Source: Phlegmacium glaucopus
Lineage: Eukaryota; Basidiomycota; Agaricomycetes; Agaricales; Cortinariaceae
Reading direction: 5' to 3'
Length of the DNA: 64,000 nucleotides
Assembly (NCBI GenBank): GCA_015039465.1
Contig: MU130379.1
Coordinates: forward strand, 62,001-126,000
In this document: positions 20,684 to 32,900 of the stretch, in pieces
Position numbering within the stretch: position 1 is the stretch's first letter
Layout: each line of letters opens with the position of its first letter
Position numbers and translations under genes: made by a program
The notes under the pieces: generated by a model
What the model saw: the letters and a program-made list of their open reading frames with translations, nothing else
Told to the model about the DNA's origin: nothing
The model's database searches: none

Positions 20684-20866
20684 CTAACAAAATGATTCTG
20701 ATAAGAAAGAAAAAGATCCGAAGGACAGGAACAACTTATTATCTGGATATACAGAGTCCCCGAAAGTGTAGGTGGCGGCATAAGAGGAGGAGCCGTACTC
20801 GCAATGACAAATGTCAAAAATACTCACAATCGTCACAATCGTCACAATCCAATAACGTGCTATCAT
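20684..20866 (-). CDS. possible small secreted peptide exon
   Basis: 60 codons: MIARYWIVTIVTIVSIFDIC followed by HCEYGSSSYAATYTFGDSVY. The start looks like a signal peptide and TVTIV is coded by a triplicated CACAATCGT. It lies in the segment present only in copy 1 of the F-box duplication. A GTGAGT near 20823 could be an intron donor. No family recognised; may not be a gene. Confidence 0.25.
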   Translation of the reverse strand: MIARYWIVTIVTIVSIFDICHCEYGSSSYAATYTFGDSVYPDNKLFLSFGSFSFLSESFC

Positions 20867-21453
20867 TCATTCCTCGGCAATCACCGCAACGATAGAATGG
20901 ACATTCCCACGACTACTCAAGTCGGTATAATAACCTCGTTCTAATAATAGAACTCGGAATCCTCTTCTCCACCTAATCACCACGCCTACCCAATTCACTC
21001 TCGCTCCTAGGCTCATTCCGGGACATGAAACTCAGCTCGCTTTCTCTCTTGAGAATGAGGAATGAGCAAGAGCATCTTTGTGTCGCATTCCTATCGGGTG
21101 CAGCTACGATCCCTGCGCCGCTCAGAAAGAAGGCGATTATGTTGTGGGGGTACCTGAAGATTTGAGGGCTGTACTTACTTCTGTATTGCCAGATATTTGG
21201 ATAAAATTAGATTTTTCTAGAATAAATTTCTCGAGCTTAGATAGTGCAAAACCAAGTACGATAATTGGGGAGTTTTCGATGGATGAAGTTGTCATTGTTA
21301 CTCATGTGTAAATAGTTGTGGATGTTGTGCAAGTATTGAATCACACATAACATTGTCGAAAGTGTCAATTCACTCAACATTGGCTTTTTACTGAGGTCGG
21401 CAGTAGGTGAGACATTATCAACGTAACAAGCAGAAGTAAGAAACATACCTTTA

Positions 21454-23301
21454 TCAAAATGCCCAGTGCGCACGACCATAATAAGCTCCTTGAAACCCAT
21501 AAGAGTAGTGATCGTGATCATAGTCGTCGTCTATGGTGTTTCCATCACTATCATAATCCTTTTCTTCTTCCGAATCATATTCGTCAGATAACCCTTGCAT
21601 TATTCTATCCCAATCAACACGGACAACAATTTCTCCAAGTGATTTGACCCCGGGGTACCGGATATTGTGGCAATCGTCTATACAAAGTTCCTGTACTTCT
21701 GCATTTCTTTCATATCTCTCCATAAGGCAATCCATTAGCTTGTCGACCGATATTGAACCAAGACGTCTGTCGCCGAAATTAGCATCATCCATACAGATAT
21801 AGCGAAGTTTAGGAAAGGAGACGGTGTGGTAAGCTGCTATCGATGTGTTGGCTGCCTTCGATTTATGAACCAATGCGGTAATGAACGATTCCGCGGCAGA
21901 GCCTTTCACGTGCACCCGTTCCAGTAGGGAAAGCTTTGCAAAAGTCTTGAGCAATGTGTTAGAATCAATGTGGTATGAGGTTGATAGTTCTAACTGAGTG
22001 AGAGCACGCAAATCCATGGCATCAAAAGTAGCCGTCAAAGCCTTCGCGTATGTTTGAAGGCTATGGGGCAGGGGTGGGGCGGGCCATGTCAAGACGAGTT
22101 CCAAGCGAGGAGGACCTGGGCGATGGGAATATCGGAAAAAGTCATGAATGGTTGTGGTTGACCATACTTTAAATCTGAGACCATTGTGGGTTGCGGTGGC
22201 ATCTAAATTTTGCAAACTAAGGCTTCGGATGACGAGAGATGGCAAGAACTTCGCAGCTAGGACGGAAAGAAAAGGTGAAAAGTCGAACTGGTCGGACTGG
22301 GTTTCTTTGCAAATCAAGGTCAATTCAGCTTCAGAGGGAAAGGTTATGTGACGTAAGGCAGCGGTCATTGGACCAACACCCAACGACATGCGAAGCACCC
22401 GAAGGCAGGGAAGATCAGCGACAGGGTAGGTGGATAGTTCTCCTGAGTCGTGTGGAATCGAATCTTCAAGATCGAGATCGGTTAATGCAGGCATTCGTTG
22501 TAATGCATGCAAAAATTGAAGGATTGAAGAACTCGAATGATCCTTCAAAGAGTCATGCAGAGTTAAGCGAGTGAGGCCAGTCAGGAGCCTAGAATCCCAA
22601 CCGATCTTACACTTCGTCAGATGAACACACCGCAGGCGTTCTGCATCGCTAAGAAAATCTTCTTGAATCGTGAATGCAGGTCCCGTTGGCGGGCTTGCGT
22701 TATTAATACGTAATGTATGTAGTTGAGGTGCAGACTTGGGTATATCCTGGAAAAGTTGTTGCAATGTCGATCCTAGGGCTCCAAATACATGTATCTCCTC
22801 GAGACGTGTCATCTGGGAGAGGCATAACCTGATCGGATCGAGGACTTTTGGATTCGTTGATTGGTAGGTAAGATCAACTTGGATGGCCAATTTAGCCATC
22901 TTTGACCTCGCCAACATTTCCTCTGCCCACCGAGGATATTTGAATGGTATGTTGGTCCAGAGTTCCGGCGCGCTGAGAGCTAATGATCTCCATTGTTGTG
23001 ACACTCGACTGAAGCTGATCCAGGCCTCTGGCCTCCGACTCTGGACCATGGTGCGGTTTTCAATGAAAGAAAATATCTTGCACAAGATTTCAGGAGGAAG
23101 ACGGCAAATAGGAGACAGCTCATTTCTGCGGGATTTTAGAGATCGGATACTCTCTTTCAGCCGGGCAATATCGCGGTCGATGATCCTACGTGCTTCATCC
23201 AATGGATCGCTAACTGACTTCAAGGCTTTTGTGTCATCTGGGAAAGGATGATTGATTGTCGGTTCTGATTTCAAGGTTTCAAAGAATATACCTTGAGCCA
23301 T
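21454..23301 (-). CDS. F-box protein, copy 1
   Basis: 615 aa, uninterrupted, from ATG at 23301. An amino-terminal helical segment (DEARRIIDRDIARLKESIRS) precedes an F-box (ICRLPPEILCKIFSFI, then WRSLALSAPELWTNI, about residues 64-120). The rest is a long leucine-rich region (LTRLTLHDSLKD, ALTDLDLEDSIP, LRVLRMSL) likely to form irregular LRRs for substrate recognition. The C-terminus is acidic (YDSEEEKDYDSDGN) and ends GAYYGRAHWAF. F-box proteins are substrate receptors of SCF ubiquitin ligases; the substrate is unknown. Large, recently duplicated F-box families are typical of agaricomycetes. Confidence 0.85.
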   Translation of the reverse strand: MAQGIFFETLKSEPTINHPFPDDTKALKSVSDPLDEARRIIDRDIARLKESIRSLKSRRNELSPICRLPPEILCKIFSFIENRTMVQSRRPEAWISFSRVSQQWRSLALSAPELWTNIPFKYPRWAEEMLARSKMAKLAIQVDLTYQSTNPKVLDPIRLCLSQMTRLEEIHVFGALGSTLQQLFQDIPKSAPQLHTLRINNASPPTGPAFTIQEDFLSDAERLRCVHLTKCKIGWDSRLLTGLTRLTLHDSLKDHSSSSILQFLHALQRMPALTDLDLEDSIPHDSGELSTYPVADLPCLRVLRMSLGVGPMTAALRHITFPSEAELTLICKETQSDQFDFSPFLSVLAAKFLPSLVIRSLSLQNLDATATHNGLRFKVWSTTTIHDFFRYSHRPGPPRLELVLTWPAPPLPHSLQTYAKALTATFDAMDLRALTQLELSTSYHIDSNTLLKTFAKLSLLERVHVKGSAAESFITALVHKSKAANTSIAAYHTVSFPKLRYICMDDANFGDRRLGSISVDKLMDCLMERYERNAEVQELCIDDCHNIRYPGVKSLGEIVVRVDWDRIMQGLSDEYDSEEEKDYDSDGNTIDDDYDHDHYSYGFQGAYYGRAHWAF

Positions 23302-23623
23302 ATGAGTCCAACCGGGTACCGGGGGTTCGACGAAAAACTAAGAAAAGCGCGTCACGACTTTGCAATCGATTTGCTTACATAACCCTCAGCAAATGTATTT
23401 GTGGATATTAGTCCGTGACCAGAGGACTGACAAATCTTGGACGAGGATCTAGAGGAGTTGATGAGCCTTAGCAGTTTTGAACAACAGCACTTTGTTGATA
23501 TAGCTATCACCTCCATCCTAGTAGTACTACAAAGCCTAAGGAGGGAAAATTGTATGAGTAAGAAAATATAAGCTAAAAATAATGCTTAATGTTCCTGTTC
23601 CTGGCAATGTATATCCAACGCCG

Positions 23624-26155
23624 CCTCTGTCCAGCTCTGTCCTCGCAACAGAGGTGTGTCACGCTTCGTGGATTAACTCAGCGGTTGAACTGCGGTTCGT
23701 AAACAGAACCCTTTGGAACACCGCATTCGATGCATGTTGACTTTTGTTCACATTGGTTGATCGTCTACATAACCTATGACAGGCCCCTCTCACTCTACAG
23801 TATCGTTTCTAGCTTCATTAGGCGTGACAGTTGTCCTCAATCGAATTACCCTCTTCTTAATCACCACGCCTACCCAACTCACTCTCGCTATGAAAATCAG
23901 CTCTCCTTCTCTCTTGAGAATGAGCATCTTTATGTCGCATTCCTATCGGGTGCAGCTACGATCCTTGCGCGCAAGAAAGAGGGCAATTACGTTGTGGGGA
24001 TACCTGAAGATTTGAGGGCTGCTGGTACTGTACTTACTTCCGTATTGCCGAATATTTGCATAAAATTAGATTTTTCTAGAATCAATTTCTCGAGCTTGGG
24101 TATGCGGAACCAGGTACGATAATTGGGGAGTTTTAAGTTGTCATTGTTATTCATGTAAATAGTTGTGAATGTGGTGCAAGTATTGAATCATGACATTCAA
24201 AAGTGTCAATTCACCCAACATTGGCTTTTTACTGAGATCGACAATAGGTGAGAAATTATCAACGTAGCAAGCAGAAGTAAGAAACATACCTTGATCAAAA
24301 TTCCCAGTGCGCACGACCATAATAAGCTCCCTTGAACCCATAAGAGAGGTCATCGTGATCATAGTCGTTGTTTATGCTGTTTCCATCACTATCATAATCT
24401 CTTCCTTCTTCTGAATCATATTCGTCAGATAACCCTTGCACTCCTCCATCCCAATCAACATGGACAACAATTTCTCCAAGTAATTTGACATGGATAGGCT
24501 CGATATTGTAGCAATCGTCTAGACAAAGCTCCTGTACTTCTGCATTTCTTTCATATCTCTCCATAAGGCAATCCATTAGCTTGTCGACCAATATCACTGA
24601 ATCAAGATTTGTCCCGTCGAAATCAGTACCATCCATACAGATATAGCGAAGTCTAGGAAAGGAGACCCTGCGGTAAGCTGCTATCAATGTGTTGGCTGCC
24701 TTCAATTTATAAACCAATGCGTCAAGGAACGAATGCGCGGCACGGCCTTTCACGTGCACTTGTTCCAATAGGGGGAGCCTTGCAAAAGTCTTGAGCCATG
24801 TGTTAGAATTAATGTGGCCTGACGTTGATAGTTTTAACTGGGTGAGAGTACGCAAATGCATGGCGTCAAAAGTAGCCGTCAAAGCCTTCGCATAACTGTC
24901 AAAGCTGTGGTATGTATCGGGCCATGCCAAGACGAGTTCCAAGCGAGGAGGACCTGGGCGATAGGAATATCGGAAAAAGTCGTGAATGGTTGTGGTTGAC
25001 CATACTTTAAATCTGAGACCATGGTGGTAAGTTGCGATGACATCTAAATTTTGCAAACTAAGGCTTCGGATGACGAGAGATGGCAAGAACTTCGCAGCTA
25101 GGACAGAAAGAAAGGGTGAAAAGTCGAACTGGTCAGACTGGGTTTCTCTGCAAATCAAGGTCAATTCAGCTTCAGAAGGAAAGGCCATGTGACGTAAGGC
25201 AGTGGTCATTGGACCAACATCCGACGACATGCGAAGCACCCGAAGGCAGGGAAGATCAGCGACAGGGCAGGTGGATAGCTCTCCTGAGTCGTGTGGAATC
25301 GAATCTTCAAGATCGAGATCGGTTAATGCAGGCATTCGTTGTAATGCATGCAAAAATTGAAGGATTGAAGAGCTCGAATGATCCTTCAAAGTGTTATGCA
25401 GAGTTAAGCGAGTAAGGCCAATCAGGAGCCGAGAATCCCAACCGATCTTACACTTCGTCAGATGAACACACCGCAGGCGTTCTGTGTCGCTAAAAAAATC
25501 TTCTTGAATCGTGAATGCAGGTCCCGTTGGCGGGCTTGCGTTATTAATACGTAATGTATTTAGTTGAGGCGCAGACTTGGGTATATCCCGGAAAAGCTGT
25601 TTCAATGTTGATCCTGGGGCTCTGAATATGTTTATCTCCTCGAGACGTATCATCTGGGAGAGGCATGACCCGATCAGATTGAGGACTCTTGAATTCAATG
25701 ATTGGTAGGGAAGATCAACTTGGATGGCCAATTTAGCCATCTTTGACCTCACCAACATTTCCTCTGCCCACCGAGGATATTTGAATGGTATGTTGGTCCA
25801 GAGTTCCGGCGCGCTGAGAGCTAATGATCTCCATTGTTGTGACACTCGACTGAAGCTGATCCAGGAATCTGGCCTCCGATTCTGGCCCATAGTGCGGTCT
25901 TCAATGAAAGAAAATATCTTGCACAGGATTTCAGGAGGAAGACGGCAAATAGGAGACAGCTCATTTCTGCGGGATCTTAGAGATCGGATACTCTCTTCCA
26001 GCCGGGCAATATCGCGGTCGATGATCCTACGTGCTTCATCCAATGGATCGCCAACTGACTTCAAGGCTTTTGCGTCATCTGGGAAAGGATGATTGATTGC
26101 CAGTTCTGATTTCAAGATTTCAAAAAATATACCTTGAGCCATGTGATGGTACCGC
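23624..26155. repeat. segmental duplication, copy 2
   Basis: Second copy, offset 2841 bp in the F-box part. Coding and non-coding parts are both conserved, so the whole block was duplicated, not only the mRNA. The remnant frame at 23730-24122 is the longer version of the decayed plus-strand gene. Confidence 0.85.
24295..26142 (-). CDS. F-box protein, copy 2
   Basis: 615 aa from ATG at 26142, the same length as copy 1 and about 85-90% identical by eye. The F-box region is nearly unchanged. Differences cluster in the leucine-rich part (for example residues 160-185 and 425-520) and the acidic tail, the parts expected to contact substrate. Both copies are intact, so both may be functional. Confidence 0.85.
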   Translation of the reverse strand: MAQGIFFEILKSELAINHPFPDDAKALKSVGDPLDEARRIIDRDIARLEESIRSLRSRRNELSPICRLPPEILCKIFSFIEDRTMGQNRRPDSWISFSRVSQQWRSLALSAPELWTNIPFKYPRWAEEMLVRSKMAKLAIQVDLPYQSLNSRVLNLIGSCLSQMIRLEEINIFRAPGSTLKQLFRDIPKSAPQLNTLRINNASPPTGPAFTIQEDFFSDTERLRCVHLTKCKIGWDSRLLIGLTRLTLHNTLKDHSSSSILQFLHALQRMPALTDLDLEDSIPHDSGELSTCPVADLPCLRVLRMSSDVGPMTTALRHMAFPSEAELTLICRETQSDQFDFSPFLSVLAAKFLPSLVIRSLSLQNLDVIATYHHGLRFKVWSTTTIHDFFRYSYRPGPPRLELVLAWPDTYHSFDSYAKALTATFDAMHLRTLTQLKLSTSGHINSNTWLKTFARLPLLEQVHVKGRAAHSFLDALVYKLKAANTLIAAYRRVSFPRLRYICMDGTDFDGTNLDSVILVDKLMDCLMERYERNAEVQELCLDDCYNIEPIHVKLLGEIVVHVDWDGGVQGLSDEYDSEEGRDYDSDGNSINNDYDHDDLSYGFKGAYYGRAHWEF

Positions 26156-26359
26156 GGCTAGACTAATCAGGCACAGGAGCGTTACATCCTTGTTTAAACT
26201 AGTACTACTAAGGCCCTATCTCCCCTCCCCTCCTACCTCCTGTTGCACCACTCTCATACTTACCATTGTTTCCGCATTTTCATTGAACTGAACGCAGGAG
26301 GGAAGGACTCCTTTGGGACTCGTAAATGCCATAATGCAAATCAACAATGGCCATTAGGA

Positions 26360-29300
26360 TTAAGCTAGGTCTGGGTCAGCATAGTATGACGACGGATACT
26401 GAGCGAACGACCCCTTGGCCAGGGATTTCTCCTCGATCCATCTATCAATACGCTGCTTCCATGCTTTATCCATGACTTCACCATATCGACGAAAAGTGGC
26501 CATTATCAGGAACCCAAAAACGACACCGATTGTGAGAACTACAGTGATAACGACGCGTATAACTAGCAACCCTGTATCGGATATTCCAGGGGAAGTAGTG
26601 TTTGTCACGTTTGAACGCCATACAAAGGACATGATACAAGCGATGTAAAGTATGATAGACCTGACCGAATGCATCAGCATTGAAAATTAACGTCGATTAC
26701 CCAAAAAATTACCAGGTTAACCAAATCGCCGGTATAGCCAACAAAACCCAAACATTCCACCATACAAGGGTTTTCGTCCTTTTAGCCTCCTACAGACATG
26801 GAATAATGGAGGAAACTAGGTTCCTTGGTAACAAATATTGAGCATATGGACTTACCAGTGCCCACTCAGCTGCTTTGTAAGTCTTTCGCATGCTACCAAA
26901 GCGGATAATGTATATGCATCCAAAGAGCAAACTCATCAACGCGCACATTAACGATAATAAAGCAGTATATTTTATAAGCGGATCTTCAGCGGCACTTTGA
27001 ATTTGTAAAACAGTCAGAATAGCCCTAGATGAATCGATAAGAGGATCAGGTTCGGAACAAGCATAGTAGTATGCAGAGACGAGCTGACATACGTCAAGAG
27101 CAGAACTGAGATGATGTTAAAAGTCTTCCATTCTAGCATGATCGAATCAATGAAAAACTCCCAGGTCGATTTTAGGCTCTTATACGCAGGCGCGTCGCTA
27201 GATGATTCAAAAGCCATCTGTATTTCAAATTCGTATTTTAGCCCTTGCGAAGCCGTCTCGAGCACCATCTTCTTGATCTCAGGCAAACTCATATCAGCCT
27301 CTTCGAAGATCCTGGCCACACGATAGAAATAAAGGGAGGGCAGTCGGAGGAGCAAGAAGTGCAGATATATCTGCGTAGGGAGAGTTACCAACACGAATTT
27401 AAGGGCAGCCTTCGTCAACTTGTGTTCGTGCGAATTGATATATGGGTCTATGGGTGATATATGGGTACGGGGTGACCATTGGAAGAAACGGGCAAATTCA
27501 GAGGAAAATGACTTCTTTGGAAGTTCGGGGTTTTGGGAGTGTTGCAGGTAATCTGGGCGACGTTGGTAAGAAGGAACGTGAGGCCTAAAAGAACTTTGGT
27601 TGGTCCTCCTCTTGGACATAATAGACGGTGAATCAGAGGAAGATGATTGATGGACTGGAACAGCATTGACAGTATCATCAGGTTTCGGCCCAATAATAGG
27701 AGAGTGCTGAGCCGATGACACCGGTGTGTTTGGGAAAAATGGTGCTTGAGATTGCGATTGCACTGGTGGCAAAGATACAGGTGTAGATGGTTTTGATTGA
27801 GTTGAATGTAAATGAGGTTGAGCCAAATCGTCCTCCTGTTCAGAAGCATGATCTGATTCCCCAATCTGTTGGGACATAAGGCACTTGTGGTTGAATTGAC
27901 GACTCTGGTCTCCAAGAGGGTCGCCTGAGAGGTATTTGAGGCGTTGGAATATTTGATGGGGGATGAATCTCCGGTTGGGCCAAACTGTGGCTCTGTCCAT
28001 ATGCTCCATAAGGAGCGGGGATAGCTTCTCCGAATGTCAGCTTGCTCAGTATAGATCCATAGGGACTATTCACCCTGCCTTGCGAGAATTCAGGTTCTGG
28101 ATCAGGTACAATCGTAGGAATGTCGTCAAAGCTTAGTGGATCTGAAGGTGCATCGACTTTATCATCACCATACGACATTTGAAAGGGATCGCTAGCGACA
28201 AAATTATCAACCTTCCTCCTACTTGTTTGTGGTTTGATTGCTTGGGGGATAGAATTGTGTCCGCTGAAGGATGAGGGCCTGGAAGGAACGTGGCCAAATC
28301 CAAGCGCATATGAGTCAAACATTCCTCCTGCAATCGACACAGGAGGACTCGCCGGGCCAAAGGACTTGGGTGGGGCTGAGTGTGGAACAAATTGTGGAGG
28401 TGTTCCCTCATGAGTTGACTGGACTTGTGGTGAATGATGAGTAGGTCCGGAAGCAACGTATGGACCAGTTGAGAAAGGTTGTGGCGAAGGAACGTGGCGA
28501 AAGTCAGGCGCATGTGATATACTATTAAATGTTCGTCCTGATTGTGGAACAAATGGTCGAGTAGGACCCGAAGAATATGATTGAGATCTTACGACGTTTT
28601 GAGGTTCGTATGACTGGGATAGCGTGCGTGGGTTAATGAAAGGGGTATTTGGAGCACTTCGCCGAAGCGGTGTGACATAACGTTGAGGTATAGGTGAAAG
28701 AAATGGCTGAGATAGGTTTGAGTTCCAACTTTGATAAGGTAATTGGTGAGCGCCGGGAGGGGACACATGGATATCGTCATAAGTTCTGGGTAAATATGTT
28801 TGAGGTGTCTGAGTAGTCGGGACGCGATGCGATTCCCGTGAATGTTGCGACGGAAGTTGTCGACTTTCCTGTGGTACAACCGGGTTTACAAGGTTGGTAG
28901 TATGGGAAACAGAGGAATCAAGTGTTGTCGGTGCCTGGATATTGGGCTGAGATTGACTAGGACGCCAGATGGACTCTTGCAATGGAGGCAATCCTGAGGC
29001 ATCAGATGGTGGATATACTGATTGGGGTTTGCTTTCGGAAAGTTCATCAGCTTTGACTTGGGTTTCGTATATTGGATCCGCTGGAGAGTCTCTGATCAAA
29101 GATGCAGGCCGTGCAAGAGTTGATGGTGATGGTGACGGTGGTGGTGATGATGATGATGGAATTGGAGAGGATATAATTGTGGGGATGGTTGTCTCTCTGG
29201 TTTCACTTCCATTGCCCGTTGCATAGGATGACGAGTTTGTATCGGCTTTATCAATAAATGAACTGTGGCTTCGATTGGTGATAGCCGAGGGATAAGACTC

Positions 29301-29426
29301 TGTCGATCCTAGTATACCTTGAGGAGACGCCCATTTTTCAGAAGACTCCATTGCTTCGCTGTCGCAAAACATTTCATAAACCATGATCCATATTAGATAG
29401 GCCTCCACCCAGAAGGAAATTGACAT
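26360..29426 (-). CDS. proline-rich multi-pass membrane protein (unnamed agaricomycete family)
   Basis: Exons on the minus strand: 29426 to about 27985, about 27924-27093, 27024-26856, 26789-26713 and 26660-26360. Introns 27025-27092, 26790-26855 and 26661-26712 are clear. A frame change between 27840 and 28009 needs one more intron (a 61-nt GT/AG candidate near 27925-27985) or is a frameshift. The first 600 residues are Ser/Pro/Gln-rich and probably disordered. The C-terminal third has LPSLYFYRVARIFEEADMS, then WEFFIDSIMLEWKTFNIIS and about five hydrophobic segments (ISVLLLTAILTVLQI, LLSLMCALMSLLFGCIYII, VWVLLAIPAIWLTW, ILYIACIMSFVW, VITVVLTIGVVFGFLIM). I recall similar proteins across mushrooms, function unknown. 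The start is uncertain; ATG 29351 is an alternative and an acceptor-like TTTTTCACAG lies just upstream. Confidence 0.75.
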
Positions 29427-29901
29427 ACAATAAACTGTGAAAAAATAAAAAGTAAAAAACCGCACTGTTTTTCTTGTTTCCCTGGGTCCTTGAGTTGAGA
29501 AGGTAGGGATGGGGGGAATTTAGATCTTCATGTTGTTGTGCCTATTAACATAAAACTTATACATCGCATAGCTCTCCGTAATTGTGATGATCAGGGGATA
29601 AAGCGATATCATGTTGACAATCATCTTTGCAAGTCACTACTAACTAGTAGCATGTGACCGAGGTTGTAATATTTCAATTGCATGAGCTGGTATGTGTTGG
29701 GTGAAAGTACCTAGTATTTCCCGACCCAAGAAGCAGCCAGGACTCAAAAGGTCTTTTGTAGGTGCGAGACACGCTGCGTGGGGCGGGTGGGAAACTCGCA
29801 ACTATGTATTACACTAGTACAATGAAAGATCACTTTGTGTTAACTTTTTTCTTTTTCTTTTTTTTATGGGTTAGTTGGATGACATAGGTCAGCTACATAG
29901 T
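29427..29901. other. intergenic
   Basis: Contains a T-rich tract (29845-29868) near the 3' end of the next minus-strand gene. No gene seen. Confidence 0.5.
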
Positions 29902-32900
29902 TCATTCATAGCTGTCGTCATTCGCGTCGACATACACATACTCGATATCACTGGTCGCTACCTTTGAGTTGCCTCCCTCGGTGGTGTACAACTCCACAAC
30001 ATCAATGGTTACATTTTCAGCCGCACTATTAAGGGTGGTTCGCTTGATCACGAAAGAAAGATCCTTATTATGGGAAAGCAAAGTCAATCCTGTGGCAGGT
30101 TTGGGGATGAGTTCGACGGTAACACTTTTCGCATTGGTTCGAATGAGAGGCAGCAATCGCGGGTTGTTGAGCATTTTTGCATCATACATACCAGGAGCAA
30201 CACTGAGCAAGCAGCTTGACTCATTCCCCAATGGAATTGTGACTTTAATGGCGCTGATGTAGTCAGTAGATGCAGAGTCGTCGGAACTGCTCGATCGCAC
30301 TAGCCGGAAAATGATATCTGTTCCATTAGGGTCCAACAACACCGGTTTAAAGTCATCATCTTCAGGAATAGTGGAAGGAATATCTCCACACGCGAAACAA
30401 AGGGGGCTGAAACGAGGCGAACATGTTTCCATGCTATCGTAAGTGTCGCTCTCTGTGGCTGGTGTCGTTGTGTCAGATGATGTTACTGACTTGACATTGG
30501 CTACAGCGTCCTTGGCGTGCACCAGCAGCGACTGGGGTGGTAATCCTGATTTATGAAGAGAAGATTGAGAGGGTGAAGGTGGGATATGAGATCTCTGAGA
30601 CCTGACTGATGGATGAGCGGTTTCTTCGTCATAACCAATGGCTGGAGCCTCCTCAGCCGGTAAACGAACGGCTTCGGAATCACTCGATGGAGACTGGGAG
30701 GTGAATGTCAGCTTGTAAATTGGATCATTGAGTTCGATGCCTATTAAAGCTGCGTTGGTCTCCTTATCGTAGATATCTGAGTCATTTTTATGAGCCGTTT
30801 CAAGTGTACGCTGCACCACTTTCGCAAATTTATCCAGGTAAATGGTGCGCCAATTCCAGTCGTATATATCGCAGACTCCATTGTCATCTCTGACGTACGA
30901 GGTACTCGGTCGGATCTCTTCCATTGACTTCTCAGTATGCACCCCGTAGACTTTTCGGAGCACCAACTCGAAGGACTTGTCCGTGAACGTGCCATCGTGG
31001 CCGAATGCGAAGCACTGCTGATGAGGGGGCTGGCTGATGGTGAGCTGGTCAAGTTCTGCTGAATTCGGAGTCCGATCGAGGAGACAAAACATGACATCCT
31101 TTCGTATGTTTTCCTGCCTCAGCACTTCAGCCTTTGGGTTACTTGCATCCCACTTCGCACGGACAACCAAATCGGGAAATACATCGACAGCCACAGACCG
31201 AAGGAAAAAACCGTATACTGGTGTCTGGGGTGGGTGTTTGAGGTTGGGATGAATGTTCAAGCTTAAATAATTTTGTAACTGCTTCTTTATTGCCTCCCGA
31301 CTACGGTCATCCTTATCCAAATGATTGGCTATGCTGAGCGCGCCATCTACAAGAGCGTTTAGCCATTTGCGGTCGACATGGAAGAACCGAATACACTCGG
31401 AAGGTAGCCACGTCGGATCGGGGATGAGATAGTAGGGTGGGATTCCATCAAGATATATCTTGTCCATAAGCCAATCTAAGACCAGACTCCAGTCTGTGGA
31501 GTTCGGGTCATTAAATTCGGTGTATGAAGTACCGTCAGTTGCAGAAGCGATAAAATGGACCCTTTCGGCAAGATGTCTTTGGAATCGCTTGGCTTTGTCA
31601 GGCTTACTATCGTGATGTCGCCCGAGGTGTTTGTATCGACTGTGTATTAGCGAGGTGCGTGCCCACCTCAAGGCAGTCGGTTCGTTCGAAGCAACCTCGG
31701 TCAAATTAAGGAGGGTGGTAGGTAGTGATTTGATAACTCGGTCTGATGTGGCAGCCTCGAAAACGCTTGAGAGCTTCTCTTGCTTTGCCTGTTCGTTGGA
31801 ATAGTTATAAACATCCGATCGGATCCGCAATAATGCTGCACAGAATGCCTGGTCAGCGATAGCAAGCGATTTCCCCAGCTGCCAAGCAGCAGAGTATGAA
31901 ATATCAATCAACCCCAGATTTTTATCGATTATCTGAAGATCTTCTCCCGTGTTGGAGTGAACATCTAACCATGGGGTGTCTGGACCAATGCAGGGAGTGA
32001 GCGGACCACGCATTAACGCCACGGTCTCTTCTCCAGTCTGGACACGATACCGAAGAAGTGTGTATCCATCATGGATGCGTTTCCTGACCAATACGGGCAC
32101 CTCCACTACTCGATGACGGATCGCCTTAGGGGTTCCAAAAGCTTTGCAGTTCTTCCCTACTTTTCTCATTACATCCTCAAAATTAAGGGTCTCAGGAGGG
32201 AGACAGTCATACGTCCAACTGAACAAGGAGACCAACGCAGCACGTGTATAACCAGACGTTAAGGAAGACTTTGGCACGCTATTCACAGCGTCGAGGGACA
32301 CCAAGTGAACCACGCATGGCTTGGGAGTAGTTGGGGATGCGTCTGAGCCAAAGTGGGGGCCTGTACGATGAGAAAATACGATACTGAATGTACCCTCGTC
32401 GATGACACCTGAGTCAGTCATATGAGTGGTGTTCACTTGTCGCGCATGGGCGAGATATTTGTAGCGATCAAGGTCAATGGATGGCGAGCTAGCGGACACT
32501 GAGAAGAGAGCGAGGAAGAGATCCTTCTTCGGAAAAATAACATCCACTTTTGTGTTGGGCAAACTTGGATCTTCGGCGAAAGCCTGATCTAAATTAGGGA
32601 CGATACAATGAAGGCCCGACCGAGTCAGTGTGGCGAGGGTCATTCTTGAGGACATGGTGAACGACTGCTTCGAATCAGACCCAAAACCTTGAGGAAAAAC
32701 TGTGTCATCGGCTGTCATGTGTAGCTCTGACTGTTCAAACGCAATTACTGCCAACCAAGGGATTCGCATGATATCGCTGTCATCGATTGTACCGATCGCT
32801 GTTTGCCAAGGTAAATGGGGGTCGTTAAAAACGATGTGAGGCAGGATATTGGGATGTGCTGAGACACCCGGCAGAGGAAAGGTGGAATGGATCAAATTGG

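Larger units (their letters stand above)
19965..23310. repeat. segmental duplication, copy 1
   Basis: Copy 1 of a tandem duplication carrying an F-box gene and its 3' flank. It matches 23624-26155, except for an extra segment of about 770 bp at roughly 20190-20960 absent from copy 2. A shared plus-strand remnant in both copies (WLIVYITYD, SIVSxxIxxDSCPQSNY, YVVGxPEDLRA) indicates a decayed older gene duplicated with the block. Confidence 0.85.

Noticed and set aside
22148..22574. Plus-strand frames inside the F-box genes (also at 25080-25415 and 25724-26092)
   Set aside because: Antisense shadows of the duplicated F-box genes; their conservation in both copies follows from the coding strand.
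27448..28552. Alternative minus-strand frames in the proline-rich gene
   Set aside because: Leu/His-rich shadow translations of the Ser/Pro/Gln-rich exon.
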